Part shown: positions 43,045-53,220 of the stretch, piece by piece
How the letters are laid out: every line of letters begins with the position of its first letter
How positions within the stretch are numbered: position 1 is the stretch's first letter
Assembly: GCA_029215795.1 (NCBI GenBank)
Contig: JARDYH010000005.1
Coordinates: forward strand, 9,642,001-9,706,000
Length of the DNA stretch: 64,000 nt
Direction: 5' to 3'
Source: Anniella stebbinsi
Lineage: Eukaryota > Chordata > Lepidosauria > Squamata > Anniellidae
The notes under the pieces: model-generated
Databases searched by the model: none
The model's input: the letters and a program-made list of their open reading frames with translations, nothing else
Told to the model about the DNA's origin: nothing
Translations under genes and position numbers: made by a program

Positions 43045-43563
43045 GGGGGGGGAAGTGCCATTTGGAATTCCTAACTCAGACACCATAATGTTTTGTGCTA
43101 GCCCTGTCCAGATGGTCCAAGCAATTGAGCTGAGTCACTCACACTAGAGGGAAAGTAAACCTTCCTAAAATAAAATACCACCAACAATAACAACATTCCA
43201 ACATAATTTTATTTCTTTATTTATTTTGACATTACTATCCAACCTAATTTGGGGGGCATTTCTTATTTTTGCTCCAACTATAGCTATCTAGCTGAACCTG
43301 AGCACAACCCATTGGGTATGATGTCTGTCCTGTCTTTCATTAAGGCAATTCTTGACCCTTCAGAGGAGGTGGCAAGATAATTCTGAACAAAGTAATTGAT
43401 TTTATGCTGAAAACAGGGCCCCAAATCCAGGGCGACTTCCTGTCCTAGGCAAATATTAACTCCTCCCCCCATCTTGCTGTATGTAGGGGTAGCAATTGTG
43501 TTTCTTCCTCAAGCACCTTCCTGTTAGGCTTTTTCTCCTGTTAAAATAAAGGGAGGATACCAT

Positions 43564-43565
<2 letters not shown>

Positions 43566-43600
<35 letters not shown>
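43566..43600. repeat. (TG)n microsatellite
   Basis: Uninterrupted TG run of about 35 bp. Confidence 0.95.
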
Positions 43601-43601
<1 letters not shown>

Positions 43602-44229
43602 GAGACGGAGAGAGAGATTCTCTCTTTGACCCAAGAGAGAATAGGGTCTGGGTTTGGGGAAGACAACATGTTCACTACTGGAGGTTTTTCCAATTGGAGC
43701 CCCATTCCCCCACTTCATAATGGTGAATCAAGACTTTTGCTGCGTTGACTTGTGTGGAGTGAAGGCAAGGAGGCTGCAATCTGGAAAAGTGGGCACAATT
43801 TCTCCCATGTATGGAGGGTCTGATGTGTAGGTGGGGAGTTCTTCTAAGAGGATTTTCCTGGAACTCCTGGGATTCTGCCACCCCAAGCGGCTGCCCATGT
43901 TGCCTATTGGTTAGGCTGACCCTATGAAATCGAGCCAAAAGTTCACCATTTTCAGCTCCTAGCTGGTCACAGGGCTGCTGGCACTCCACACTGTGCCGTG
44001 TTCGTTCCACTAGTGTGGGCGCGTGGGCGCTCCACATTCCAGGAGACAGGCCCCCTTGCAGCTGTGGGGACAGGACACCTCACGAAATGCCTCTCTTGTT
44101 CTCCTGAATGTGAATTCACCTAGGGGAAGATCACCTGTCACAACCACTTAGGGTTGTTAATGAGCATCTAATGGGTCAAATGTGAGGAGACTGAGAAAGG
44201 GAGGCCTTTGACTGGGAAGGCCCACAATA
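43601..44229. other. unannotated intronic DNA
   Basis: No supported exon. 43855-43925 is weakly similar to family E (CCACCCCAAGCGGCTGCCC). Confidence 0.3.
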
Positions 44230-44600
44230 TCTCTCATTTTTTTTCTCCACGGCCTACTCTTGAGTGGGCCCAGAGCCAAGGTCCGGCTGGGCCGGAGCCG
44301 GCCACGTTGGCAGGTTCTCTCTCTAGCCTTCTACTGGAACCCTGCAGGATGAGCGGCAGAGTGGGAGCTAGGAGACAGACTTCTTCTGGGGCTCTGCAGT
44401 CATCGTGTGGCCTACGCTGCCATCACTGCTCTGGAATCCGGGTCCAAAACAATTGGCGCCTTGTCGTACGCTTGCTGCGTGTTGTTCTCCAGATGGCTCT
44501 GCTGCCCCCAAGTTTCCGCTGCCTCACCCTCGGCCTGGCCTGGCCTGGCCCCAGGGCAGCTTGGCTACAAAGAGGGTTTGATTGGGGCTCCAAGCAAAAG
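44230..44600. other. GC-rich block of unknown nature
   Basis: GTCCGGCTGGGCCGGAGCCGGCC and CAATTGGCGCCTTGTCGTACGC stand out by CpG content from the flanks. The short tandem GGCCTGGCCTGGCCTGGCC lies at about 44531-44549. It might be an old transposon or an alternative promoter; no splice site pair is convincing. Confidence 0.25.
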
Positions 44601-44952
44601 TTAGTGGGATTTAGATTTGGTGGGTCGTTGAGAGTGGGGTGAGGAGGCCAGCTGGAATGGGGAGGGGTGTTCTGCCAAGCAGGGCAGAGAGACAGGTGGC
44701 AGAAAGGCTGGGCAGGAAGGGACCCTGGCTCTGTGCCTCATATTCCACTAGGAGTATGAATCAGGCTGTTCCAAGAAGCAGGACTTCCCACACGGAATCC
44801 TTTTCCCAGAAAGACGGCTGCTGTCCTGTGTCCCAATGAGACCCAGCCAGTATGGACACAACGTTTTGCAAATGAGTGAAACAGAGACTTGATTTGCTGA
44901 AATGTCCATGCTCTCCCAGTTCTCTTTTGGAACTGGGGGACATGTATCAGGG

Positions 44953-45266
44953 TAGGGTGACCATACAGAAAGGAGGACAGGGCTCCTTTATCTATAACAG
45001 TTGTGTAGAAAAGGGAATTTCAGCAGATGTCATTTGTATGCATTGAGCATCTGGTAAAATTCCCTCTTCATCAGAACAATTTATGCTGCAGGCGCTATAC
45101 TAGAGAGACCAGATACAAAAGAGGGCAGGGCTCCTGCAGCTTTAACTGTTGCTATGAAGAGGGAATTTCACCAGGTGCTGCTGAAATGACACCTGCTGAA
45201 ATTCTCCTTTCAATATAATTATTAAAGATACAGAAGCCCTGTTCTCCTTTTCATATGGTCACCCTA
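44953..45266. mobile_element. family A hAT-like MITE, complete (314 bp)
   Basis: The ends are TAGGGTGACCATACAGAAAG and CTTTTCATATGGTCACCCTA. A perfect 8-bp duplication TATCAGGG lies at 44945-44952 and 45267-45274. The interior is of the GGTGCTGC sub-type. Confidence 0.95.
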
Positions 45267-45412
45267 TATCAGGGTCACCCACACATCACTTTTAATTGCA
45301 TTCCTAATTGCCCATTAGTACTTTGTGTCCCCCACATCATAAATTGAGTCTAAAGGGGAGTTCCATTTCTCAGAAAACTATAATAAACAATTTGTATACC
45401 ATGTTTAATATT

Positions 45413-45713
45413 TAGGGTGACCATATGGAATGGTCAGGGCTCCTGTACCTTTAACAGTTGTATAGAAAAGGGAGTTTCAGCAGGTGTCATTGGTATTCAT
45501 GCAGCACCTGGTGAAATTCCCTTTTCAGCACAACAGTTAAAACTGCAGGAGCCCTGCCCTCTTGACCAGATACAAAAGAGTTTTAACTTTTTTCATGAAG
45601 AGGGAATTTCACCAGGTGCTGCATGCATACAAATGACACCTGCTGAAATTCCCTTTCCTATACAACTGTTAAAGATACAGGAGCCCTGTCCTCCTTTTCA
45701 GATGGTCATCCTA
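45413..45713. mobile_element. family A hAT-like MITE (301 bp)
   Basis: Ends TAGGGTGACCATATGGAATG and CTTTTCAGATGGTCATCCTA; interior of the GCAGCACCTGG sub-type. The flanks (TTAATATT and ATATACAA) do not match cleanly. Confidence 0.9.
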
Positions 45714-46039
45714 ATATACAATCCTTATTTAATTTTAAATTTATAGCAATCCTACAAGGCAGTATTGATATAATGGTAGGTCACTCTTACAGGTGGGAAA
45801 CTGATGCTGGTAGATCTGTACATAAGATTGTCTTTGGATGACTTTTCCATTTTGAAACCCCAGTAATGTTTCAGAATTTCGGGGTCTTAGAAAATCCATC
45901 CATACTATCAATCCCAGATGTATTGTGGCATCCTGGATGGCAACAGACTAAAAGATCATATTCCTTCACTCCTGATTTATATTCTGAAATACCTCCAAAC
46001 CCCTGTTTATGTCATTGCAATTGTGAATATGAATCTAAA
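45714..46039. other. unannotated intronic DNA
   Basis: No gene or repeat recognised. Confidence 0.3.
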
Positions 46040-46184
46040 CTAGCTTTTCTCAACCAGATGCCCTCCAGATGTGTTGGACTACAGTGCCCACTATCCCTGT
46101 CCATTGATCATGCTGGCTGAGGCTGATGGGTGTTGAAGTCCAAAACATCTGGAGGGCACCAGGTTGAGGAAGGCTGATCTAGTC
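46040..46184. repeat. family C palindromic MITE, near complete
   Basis: AGCTTTTCTCAACCAGATGC, CCTCCAGATGTGTTGGACTA, GGCTGATGGGTGTTGAAGTC, AACATCTGGAGGGCACCAGG and TTGAGGAAGGCTGATCTAG. The ends are inverted. Confidence 0.9.
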
Positions 46185-46714
46185 CTTATTCTCCATGGAA
46201 TAAATACAAACTGAAAACAATGGGAGTGGGGCACAGAGGATCCCACCCTTTTAACTCCATTTAACTATTGTGATGCAGCTGAGAGTGTGCAAGATACTAA
46301 AGGTGTTTGATTATGGGGTTACTAATGCTCCTCAAATGACCTTGGGTATTCAGCCTAGTTTTCATGGCACCTGGCATCTATTCTTAGCCCTGGGAAGAGA
46401 TTGAAGTGAAGTGGGTTGGAGGGGAGGAGGAGGCACTAGAAGTCTAAACGCTCGTAATTTCTAGGAAGTGTGGAGCAGTCATCTCTGACAACAATCCAAT
46501 AAATTGGGGGTGGAGGAGAAGGAGACAGCCTTTGTGAGGGAAGAGGGTGGCTTGTTCTGTTTTGTCTACACGTTGCCATTTTGTCTACAAAAATTGCAAG
46601 AATCTAAATGAGTGTCCAATTATTTGGGGAGGGTTGTATTTGCTTTTATATTTTGCCATCTTTTCCCACATCTTAGTAGGGTTGAGAACCCTATAACCCT
46701 ACTCTTTAGGGCTG
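46185..46714. other. unannotated intronic DNA
   Basis: No supported exon or repeat. Confidence 0.3.
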
Positions 46715-46982
46715 GCTGCCCTAACCTGGTACCCTCCATATGTTAATAATAACTCTGTTCAGATAACATGGTAAGCATTGGTTGGGCTGCTAATCCCTTT
46801 TCAGTAAATGGTTAGTGAGCGTGTTTAAACCGTGGTTATGTAGCCACCATGGTTAGGAATGGTTCCCACAACATGCTAAATCATGGTTCACATGACACGC
46901 TAAGTATTAATGTTTTAGTTCAAAATGCTTAACCATCATGGCTTAGTGTGTTGTCTGAACAGGGTCAGTGTGTTGTGTGAAC

Positions 46983-47062
46983 CATTCCTATTCATTCATT
47001 ATTTATTTATTTATAGCCCACCTGTTTTCCAATACTGGGCCTCAAGGTATTTCATAACCATG
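46983..47062 (-). repeat. LINE tail fragment inside family B
   Basis: TCATTATTTATTTATTTATA followed by GCCCACCTGTTTTCCAATAC is a reversed LINE-type tail; it interrupts B between ACCATTCCTA and AACCATGGTTTAAAC. Confidence 0.6.
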
Positions 47063-47132
47063 GTTTAAACACACTTACTAACCATTTGCTGCAAAAGGGT
47101 TAGGGGCCTAACCATAGCTTAGTGGGTTGTCT

Positions 47133-47450
47133 AGGCTGACCAGATAAAATCCAGGTCAGGGCTCATGTAACTTTACAGTTGTAGAGAAAAGGGAATTTCA
47201 GCCAGTGTCCTTTGTATGCAATTAGTTCCTGGTGAAATTCCCTCTTCATCACAACAGTTAAAGTTGCAGGGGCTCTGCCTTCTTTTGTATATGGTCACTC
47301 TAGTATAGTGCCTGCACCTTTAACTGTTGTGATGAAGAGGGAATTTCACCAGGAACTAATTGCATACAAATGACTCTGGCTGAAATTCCCTTTTCTCTAC
47401 AACTGTTAAAGTTACATGAGCCCTGACCTGGATTTTATCTGGTCACCCTA
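47133..47450. mobile_element. family A hAT-like MITE, complete (318 bp), nested in family B
   Basis: Ends TAGGCTGACCAGATAAAATC and GATTTTATCTGGTCACCCTA; perfect 8-bp duplication GGGTTGTC at 47125-47132 and 47451-47458, which falls in the terminal repeat of B. Confidence 0.97.
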
Positions 47451-47571
47451 GGGTTGTCTGAAGATTACAACTCCCAACATTCCTGACCATTGGTCATGCT
47501 TTCTGGGGCTGATGGGAGATGCAGTCCAACATGTCTGGAGGGCACCAGGTTGGGGAAGGTTGATTTAGCCC

Positions 47572-47850
47572 ATCACCCTTCACAGGGCGGCTTACAATAA
47601 GCAATACCAAAATAATAAGCAATAAGCAATAAACAATAAGCAAGGCACCAAAATAATCATGTAAGGGCAGCAGATGACATAATTATTAAACAAACTCTAG
47701 GCTCATTCAAAAGCTGATTGTATTTTTAAAAAATCTTTAGGGCCCTTTTAAAAAACAAAGAAGGGGGGGGGGAAATGCAGCTCCCTACGAAGAGACTTCC
47801 AGAGTGCCATGACAGGGTTTCAGCCCCAACGAGCTTGCAAAGCAAGCTGC
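47572..47850 (-). repeat. LINE 3' part, probable
   Basis: CACAGGGCGGCTTACAATAA followed by AT-rich DNA with repeated AATAAGCAATAA, then CAGAGTGCCATGACAGGGTT. The orientation and form fit a reversed L2-type 3' end. Confidence 0.45.
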
Positions 47851-47981
47851 TTGTAAATATTTTAAATTAATTAATTAATAAGTAAATAAATCTCAAATTG
47901 CTCCTCTCCAGGGATAAAATCCAACATAAGTCTTATTTAAAATAGACCCATTGAAATGAACAGGACTTCAGGTAGTCATGA

Positions 47982-48285
47982 TGAGGATGACATATGAAAA
48001 GGAGGACGGGGCTCCTGTATGTTTAATAGTTGTATAGAAAAAGGAATTTCAGCAGGTGTAATTTGTATGCATGCAGCACCTGGTGAAATTCCCTCTTCAT
48101 CACAACAGTTAAAGCTGCAGGAGCCCTTCCCTCTTGGGCAGGGCTCCTGCAGCTTTAACTGTTGTGATGAAGAGGGAATTTCACCAGGTGCTGCATGCAA
48201 ACCAGTGACACCTGCTGAAATTCCCTTTTCTATACCGGTGTTAAAGATACAGGAGCCCTGTCCTCCTTTCCATATGGTCACCCTA
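47982..48285. mobile_element. family A hAT-like MITE (304 bp)
   Basis: The left end TGAGGATGACATATGAAAAG is slightly worn; the right end is CCTTTCCATATGGTCACCCTA. It sits inside a TGCATAGGATTG-family repeat (47895-47981 and 48286-48345). The near-duplicate flanks are AGTCATGA and GTTATGAC. Confidence 0.88.
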
Positions 48286-48524
48286 GTTATGACCTGTGCA
48301 CAGTCATTTCCATGGGTCTACTCTAAGTAGGACTTGTATTGGTTTTTACCCCAGATCCTGATCCAAAACGTAGAGATTTCACCCTTGAATAACCTCATTT
48401 GCAAATAACTAGATAAACTCGTCATGACGTGAACTGATGCATTTAGGTAAAGGGACCTAATGGAAGAGGCCACTGTGGTGCTTGGAGGGAGTTTATGAAC
48501 AGAACTGGTGCAACTGGGTAATTT

Positions 48525-48668
48525 TAGACCAGCCTCCCCCAATCTGGTGGCAATCCACCATGTGTTGGACTCTCCCAATATCCACTGCCAGCATGGCCCT
48601 ACTGGGCAGGGATGATGGGAATTGTAGTCCAACACATACAGAGGGTGTCAGGTTGGGGAAGGGTGTTT
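48525..48668. repeat. family C palindromic MITE
   Basis: CCTCCCCCAATCTGGTGGCA, GTGTTGGACTCTCCCAATAT, GATGATGGGAATTGTAGTCC and GGTGTCAGGTTGGGGAAGGG. Confidence 0.85.
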
Positions 48669-48860
48669 TACAGTCACCCTCCTCTGTTTAGATGGTAATG
48701 TGTATTCTTGCAGTTACGTCAAACTGTAGTAAACCTGGGGACCTCCCGCTCATTCTCCGGAGTGGGGCCCTGCACATCATCCCCAAAGTCCGATGGAACC
48801 AATAATGCCAGTTGTGGGTAACAGGGCAGAGTGAGCAGGTGCACAAAGCAGGACTTCAGG

Positions 48861-49101
48861 CAGTGGAGGCTGGTGGCTCCGATGTCAGCGGGGTGGTGAA
48901 TCCACTCCGGGTTTCAGTCAGAATGGCTCTTTTCAGCAGACACCTTAAACCACGGTGGTTAAGGCTTTTTTTTTTTTGTTAACAAAAAAGCCTTAACCAC
49001 CATGGATTAAGGTGTCTTCTGAACAGGGCCAACCAGTTAGAACTCTGAACCTAGAACAAATTCACCACCCCACTTGATATGGGAGTTACCAGCCTCTACT
49101 G
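48861..49101. mobile_element. family D hAT-like MITE carrying a fold-back insertion
   Basis: The ends CAGTGGAGGCTGGTGGCTCC and GGGAGTTACCAGCCTCTACTG are inverted. The flanks ACTTCAGG and ATTGCAGG are 6/8 alike. The middle of D is replaced or interrupted by the hairpin at 48925-49030. Confidence 0.8.
48925..49030. repeat. fold-back hairpin with family-B-like ends
   Basis: GGCTCTTTTCAGCAGACACC and GGTGTCTTCTGAACAGGGCC are inverted ends. Inside, CACGGTGGTTAAGGCTTTTT pairs with AAAAAGCCTTAACCACCATG around a short T-rich loop. Confidence 0.8.
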
Positions 49102-50274
49102 ATTGCAGGGGCTCTCCTCTTGCCTTGATACATGTGTGGAAGAGGAGGCTTCAGTGGTACAGCTTTTCTCGCCTCTGAACAGCTAGTTGTGTCTACCAAA
49201 CTTCCCTTTTGCACATGATCCCTAAAGGTAAAGGAGCCCTGCAGTAGTCTTCTTTGGCATCTAGTCCCCTACAGAAGAATGGTGTGGTATGGATAGAAAG
49301 GAGTGGATGACCCCATGCACCAACTTGAGCTTTTTGGAGGATGAGTGGGATACAAATGTAATCCTCATCAGTGTAATGTGAAAGTTTCAGGATTTTACAG
49401 GGTTGTCTCGCCACTCCCCCCCCCCCCCCCCCCGCATAAGACTGGAGCTTTGCTGATAGAACCTGGAAGGGACCAGTCCCAGGGGCTTGTGTCACGATGA
49501 AGGGCCATTGTTTTGGAACTGCTCCTTTCCCCCTGATAAATATTTCTCCCTCTCTCTCCCTCTTTGGGATTTGCATGTTTTCTTTAGCAAATGAGGCTAA
49601 GGGAGGGGAGAGAGGCAGAGGTTGTTAACCCCTCCCGTTTCAAAGCTGAAGACCAAATCTCCCTTTTAAGTCAGCAGCACTGGATCTGGAGGGGCTTACT
49701 GGCTTGCGGCGCTGTGGTTCTTGTTGAGTGAACCAGTGTCAAGGATAGGGAACTGAGAGCCAAATTGCCTAGGCTTCTGTTCCCGATCCTGGCAAAAGAA
49801 TGTGGGTTTCGCGGTTGGAGCAGGTTGGAGCAAAATCCCTCTCGGGTTTTATTCTCCTGTGTGCGGCAAGGATCCTGCCTCTCCCGCCCCCCTGTCCTTT
49901 TGTGCTGTGTGTGTATGTATTTTAGTGGGCAGAGTCTTTTAAGGCCTGTTAGCTTATCTTTGCCCATGGTTGCCATGGAGACCACAGATTGGTCCTGTCC
50001 TGTAGGAAAGGGGTGGTTTCCCGAGCAGACACGCTGCTGGGGAATACCTGCAACAATCGATACCTGCCAAAAAAGCAATACATGTGTGCGAGGCAAAGTA
50101 CATGCCCCCCCCCCCGTCCCCCCAGCTGCAGTTTAGCAGTCACGAAACTGCACAATACACAAAGAATGGGATCTAAACAAGAGGCCCAGGCAAGCAGGCA
50201 GACACTCCACACTACTGGTTTCTGCGAGCGCTACAGATTTTGAAAACATCCTTCGTGGATGGACTTGCCATGAG
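49102..50274. other. unannotated intronic DNA
   Basis: No supported exon. C runs lie at 49418-49433 and 50107-50116. The open frames at 49671-50096 and 49765-50136 overlap on opposite strands and have no recognisable domain. Confidence 0.3.
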
Positions 50275-50528
50275 CAGGGCCAGCCCTACCATTAGGCAGA
50301 GTGAGGCAGCTGCCTCAGGCAGCAAATCCCGGGGGGGGGGGTGGCAGCAAAGTGTTGGAGGGCAGAGCTGTATGTCTACTACACAGCCTGCCCTGAAATC
50401 TCCAAAACTACCCTCTTGCCCTCAGGGCAGTAGAGCCAGCTAGCAGTGAAGAAATATTCAACTGCCAGTCTGGTCAGCTCTACGTGGAATCTTGGCCTCG
50501 GGTAGCAAAATGTCTTGGCATGGCCCTG
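50275..50528. mobile_element. family E hAT-like element (254 bp)
   Basis: The left end CAGGGCCAGCCCTACCATTA and the right end AATGTCTTGGCATGGCCCTG are inverted. A perfect 8-bp duplication GCCATGAG lies at 50267-50274 and 50529-50536. Non-coding. A piece of another copy (right end CACCAAAATGTCTTGGGTCA) lies at about 50785-50808. Confidence 0.92.
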
Positions 50529-50536
50529 GCCATGAG

Positions 50537-51094
50537 GCAAGATGAGATGGCCCTCCTCAGGCAACAGCCTTGGCCATTATTAAGAGTAGACAGACAAATT
50601 TGATGAGGGCCAATCCACCAGGACGAATCTCGCTCTAAACGAATGGGAGAATGGACGCATGTGCGTCTGCGCGGCTGCTCTTTGCTTCAGTGGGGTTCAT
50701 TCGAGAGAACTTCCTGGTGGATCACGCCCTAAATGGAGCAGTGGGGGAAGGAGAGGCTGCCATTAGGATTTTCTGCCCCAGGCACCAAAATGTCTTGGGT
50801 CAGCCCCAGGAATCTCCTGCACTTCTTACTGTAGCGTGCAAAATCGACTCTGTGGAAACGCAGAGAGACAGGAATGTTTGGCCAGTGGTGCTAAATGAGA
50901 GCCATTCTGGAGCAGGGAACAACATTGGCATTTCAAAGGCCAGATTTAGCTCTGGGGCAGCCTTGGGGTCAATGGCTGCCTTTCAATCCTAGTTCTCTAA
51001 CTGTAAGACCGGGATGCCAGAGTACCCTGATGAATATGGTCAGTTCTGAGGAGGATTGCAAAAGTGAAAGGGAATAGTCCTGGCGGCCTAAAGC
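50537..51094. other. unannotated intronic DNA
   Basis: Apart from the family E fragment near 50740-50810, no gene or repeat is recognised. Confidence 0.3.
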
Positions 51095-51222
51095 AGGGAT
51101 GGGCAACATGTGGCCCTCCAGATATTTCAGCTGATAGTTGCCATCGGCCTTAGCCGGGATAGCCAATAGTGAGGGAGTTATAAGCCAAAACATCTGGACT
51201 GCTGCAGGTTACCCACTTCTAG
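51095..51222. repeat. family C palindromic MITE
   Basis: GATGGGCAACATGTGGCCCT, CCAGATATTTCAGCTGATAG, GAGGGAGTTATAAGCCAAAA and ATCTGGACTGCTGCAGGTTA. Confidence 0.7.
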
Positions 51223-51302
51223 CCTAATGAGACCTGTGGGGTTCTGAGGGGGAGAGCATATACTATTCCAGAGCAGAGGGGGCAGACTTTGGGCTTGTGG
51301 GA

Positions 51303-52093
51303 TGATGATGATGATGCTATCCCTCCTTTTTTCATCTTACAAGAAGGCCAAGGTAGCTTACATGGTTCTCCTCTTCTCCATTTTATCCTCACAGCAACCC
51401 TGTGAGGTAGGATAGGCTGAGGCCTTTTCTGCACCATAGGGGCGGAGAGGGTGGGAAGCGGGGAAACCCAGAAGTAGCCACTTCTGGGTTCGCTGCGATG
51501 AGGCTGCACCAGAATGCAACGGTCCGGGCTTCTACCGGGCTGTTGCAACTCACACCGGCCATTTTTTAGAAAAGATCTGCAGAGTTGCGCACAAGCGCTC
51601 CTGCACAAATGTAAGTCTATTAAAAAAACACACACAGTGTGATCACGCCCCCTCCCCCCTGCCATCCTGGGGATGGCGATTTCACTGTGTCCCCCCTAAT
51701 GGCCTTGGAGCCGCCCGTTGTGACTCCGTGGCCATCGGTGCAGCCGCGCTTACTCACGGGTAAACGCGGCTGCACCCAGGATGGGCAGTAACACCAGCCG
51801 CCCATCTCTCTACACTCCCGGGAGCAGGGAACAAAGCGGGATAATAACGTTCCCTGAACTCCCGGGAAAAAGGAGGGCTGGCCCCTGCCTGCTTGCGGGG
51901 TGCTCTGTGCGTCGTGCGGACTCTCCGCAAGCAGGCAGGGGCAGCCCTGGGAAAAATGGCTGGTGTGGAAAGGGCCTGAGACTCAGTGGCTGGCTCAAGT
52001 GACCCAGTGAGTTTCATGGCCGAGTAGGGTCTAGAACCCAGATTTCCCGGGTCCCAGTCCAACACTCTAACCACTACACCACACTGGCTTGAT
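51303..52093 (-). repeat. tRNA-derived SINE split by family J
   Basis: The tail half lies at 51303-51421 (GCTTACATGGTTCTCCTCTT, CAACCCTGTGAGGTAGGATA) and the head half at 51976-52093 (GACCCAGTGAGTTTCATGGC, CTAACCACTACACCACACTG). The minus-strand head has the A-box-like TAGTGGTTAGAGTG. Confidence 0.88.
51422..51975. mobile_element. family J DNA transposon-like insertion (554 bp)
   Basis: It splits a SINE cleanly. Ends GCCTTTTCTGCACCA and TGGTGTGGAAAGGGC are imperfect inverted repeats. CTGAG is present on both sides (51417-51421, 51976-51980), while related SINE copies have it once, so it looks like a 5-bp target-site duplication. The interior is CpG-rich. It contains a strong hairpin (GCCCCTGCCTGCTTGCGG with CCGCAAGCAGGCAGGGGC, 51889-51946) and CACTCCCGGGAGCAGGGAAC with GTTCCCTGAACTCCCGGG. 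No coding domain. Confidence 0.8.
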
Positions 52094-52839
52094 CTTGTTA
52101 TTTTTCTGAGAACCCTGAGGTCCACCCACTGGAACTGTCAGCCCCGGTGCAAACAATCCTGTCCCTGACACGTCTCTGCCCCCACTCCAAAACAGACTGT
52201 GGGTTATGCGAGGGTTGTTTAACCATCAAATAATCCCTGCCTTCTGGATTTGGATAATATATGCTGGGACTTGCATATGCATAGCTGTGGATGCAAGGGC
52301 TGCCGCGCCTTTAGTAGGTTGTCATGTCTATATGTCATGAAGGACATGAAGGCTGTGATTGTAAATACACTTACATGGGCAGAGCTGGGGGGGGGCTATG
52401 TGGTTCCACAGAGGGTCACCCCCTTTCCCCCTGTTTTCCAATTGTTTAGTGGTTAACTGGCTTCAGTGCAGTTTTCCTCATACTGAAAGGTTGAAATGCC
52501 TCTCCTAAGGCTTAGTTACTTGAAGTAGAAGCTTTAAGCTACAATATGCTGGAACTGGGTGGTTTTGGCTTCACCCCTTTGCCTTTTGTCCATCACTAGA
52601 ATCTCCCCCCACCCCGCGCTTCTCCAAAATTGAATTTGGCCCTGGAAGTGAAAGAGGTTTTCCATCCGTGTACTACTGGGATAGGTCCCTTTGAACTCAG
52701 TGGGACTGACTTCCACGTAGGATCAGTCTGAAGTCCTGTTCACACTTACCTGAGAAGCAGAAGCCTCGGTGAACACATCACTTCTGAGTAAACCCATTTT
52801 ATTCACCTAGGTGCTGTTTTTTAAAAAAAACCAACTTCC
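52094..52839. other. unannotated intronic DNA
   Basis: No supported exon. 52680-52715 is a TGCATAGGATTG-family fragment. 52470-52560 (GGTTGAAATGCCTCTCCTAA, AATATGCTGGAACT) is repeated at 58735-58805 (GGTTGAAATGTCTCTCCTAA, AATATGCTGGTACT), an unnamed repeat. Confidence 0.4.
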
Positions 52840-53003
52840 ATTTTAAAAACAGTGCCTGTGTTTGTTAGATCTTCGTTTGTTTGGGGATTTATGTTATGCT
52901 TCATTATGTCCTTTAAGATTTGAAGCTCTATTTTGTATACCATTCAGAGAGCTTCAGTTGTTGGGTGGTATACAAATGTAATAAAATGAGTGAATAAATA
53001 ATC
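52840..53003 (+). repeat. L2-type LINE 3' tail
   Basis: CCATTCAGAGAGCTTCAGTT then GGGTGGTATACAAATGTAAT and an (AATA)n end. Confidence 0.75.
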
Positions 53004-53220
53004 ATGCTTAGAATCACTCTGCATGGCTTCAATCCCATGGGCCCTCATTTGGAAATCCAAACTAATGTGGTTTCGATTGTGTTGTAAAACTCGTAAAGAG
53101 TGCTTTATATATTAAGAGTGCTACATCTAAACAAACTTAAGCAGGAGTGGCCGGGATGGGGTGGGGTGGGGGGTGAGGCTACTGCACAGCAGAGAGCTAC
53201 AATAGTATGAAAAAAACGTA

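Larger units (their letters stand above)
46754..47463. mobile_element. family B palindromic MITE nested in family C
   Basis: The left end CTGTTCAGATAACATGGTAA and the right end CATAGCTTAGTGGGTTGTC (then TGAAG after the inserted A element) are inverted. The arms GTTAGTGAGCGTGTTTAAAC and GTTTAAACACACTTACTAAC pair. Flanks ATAATAACT and ATTACAACT are similar, consistent with a worn target-site duplication. Confidence 0.8.
46715..47570. repeat. family C element carrying nested B, L2-tail and A insertions
   Basis: The left part 46715-46753 (GCTGCCCTAACCTGGTACCC, TCCATATGTT) and right part 47464-47570 (ATTACAACTCCCAACATTCC, GGGCTGATGGGAGATGCAGT, AACATGTCTGGAGGGCACCAGG) join into one family C copy when the inner elements are removed. 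Confidence 0.85.
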
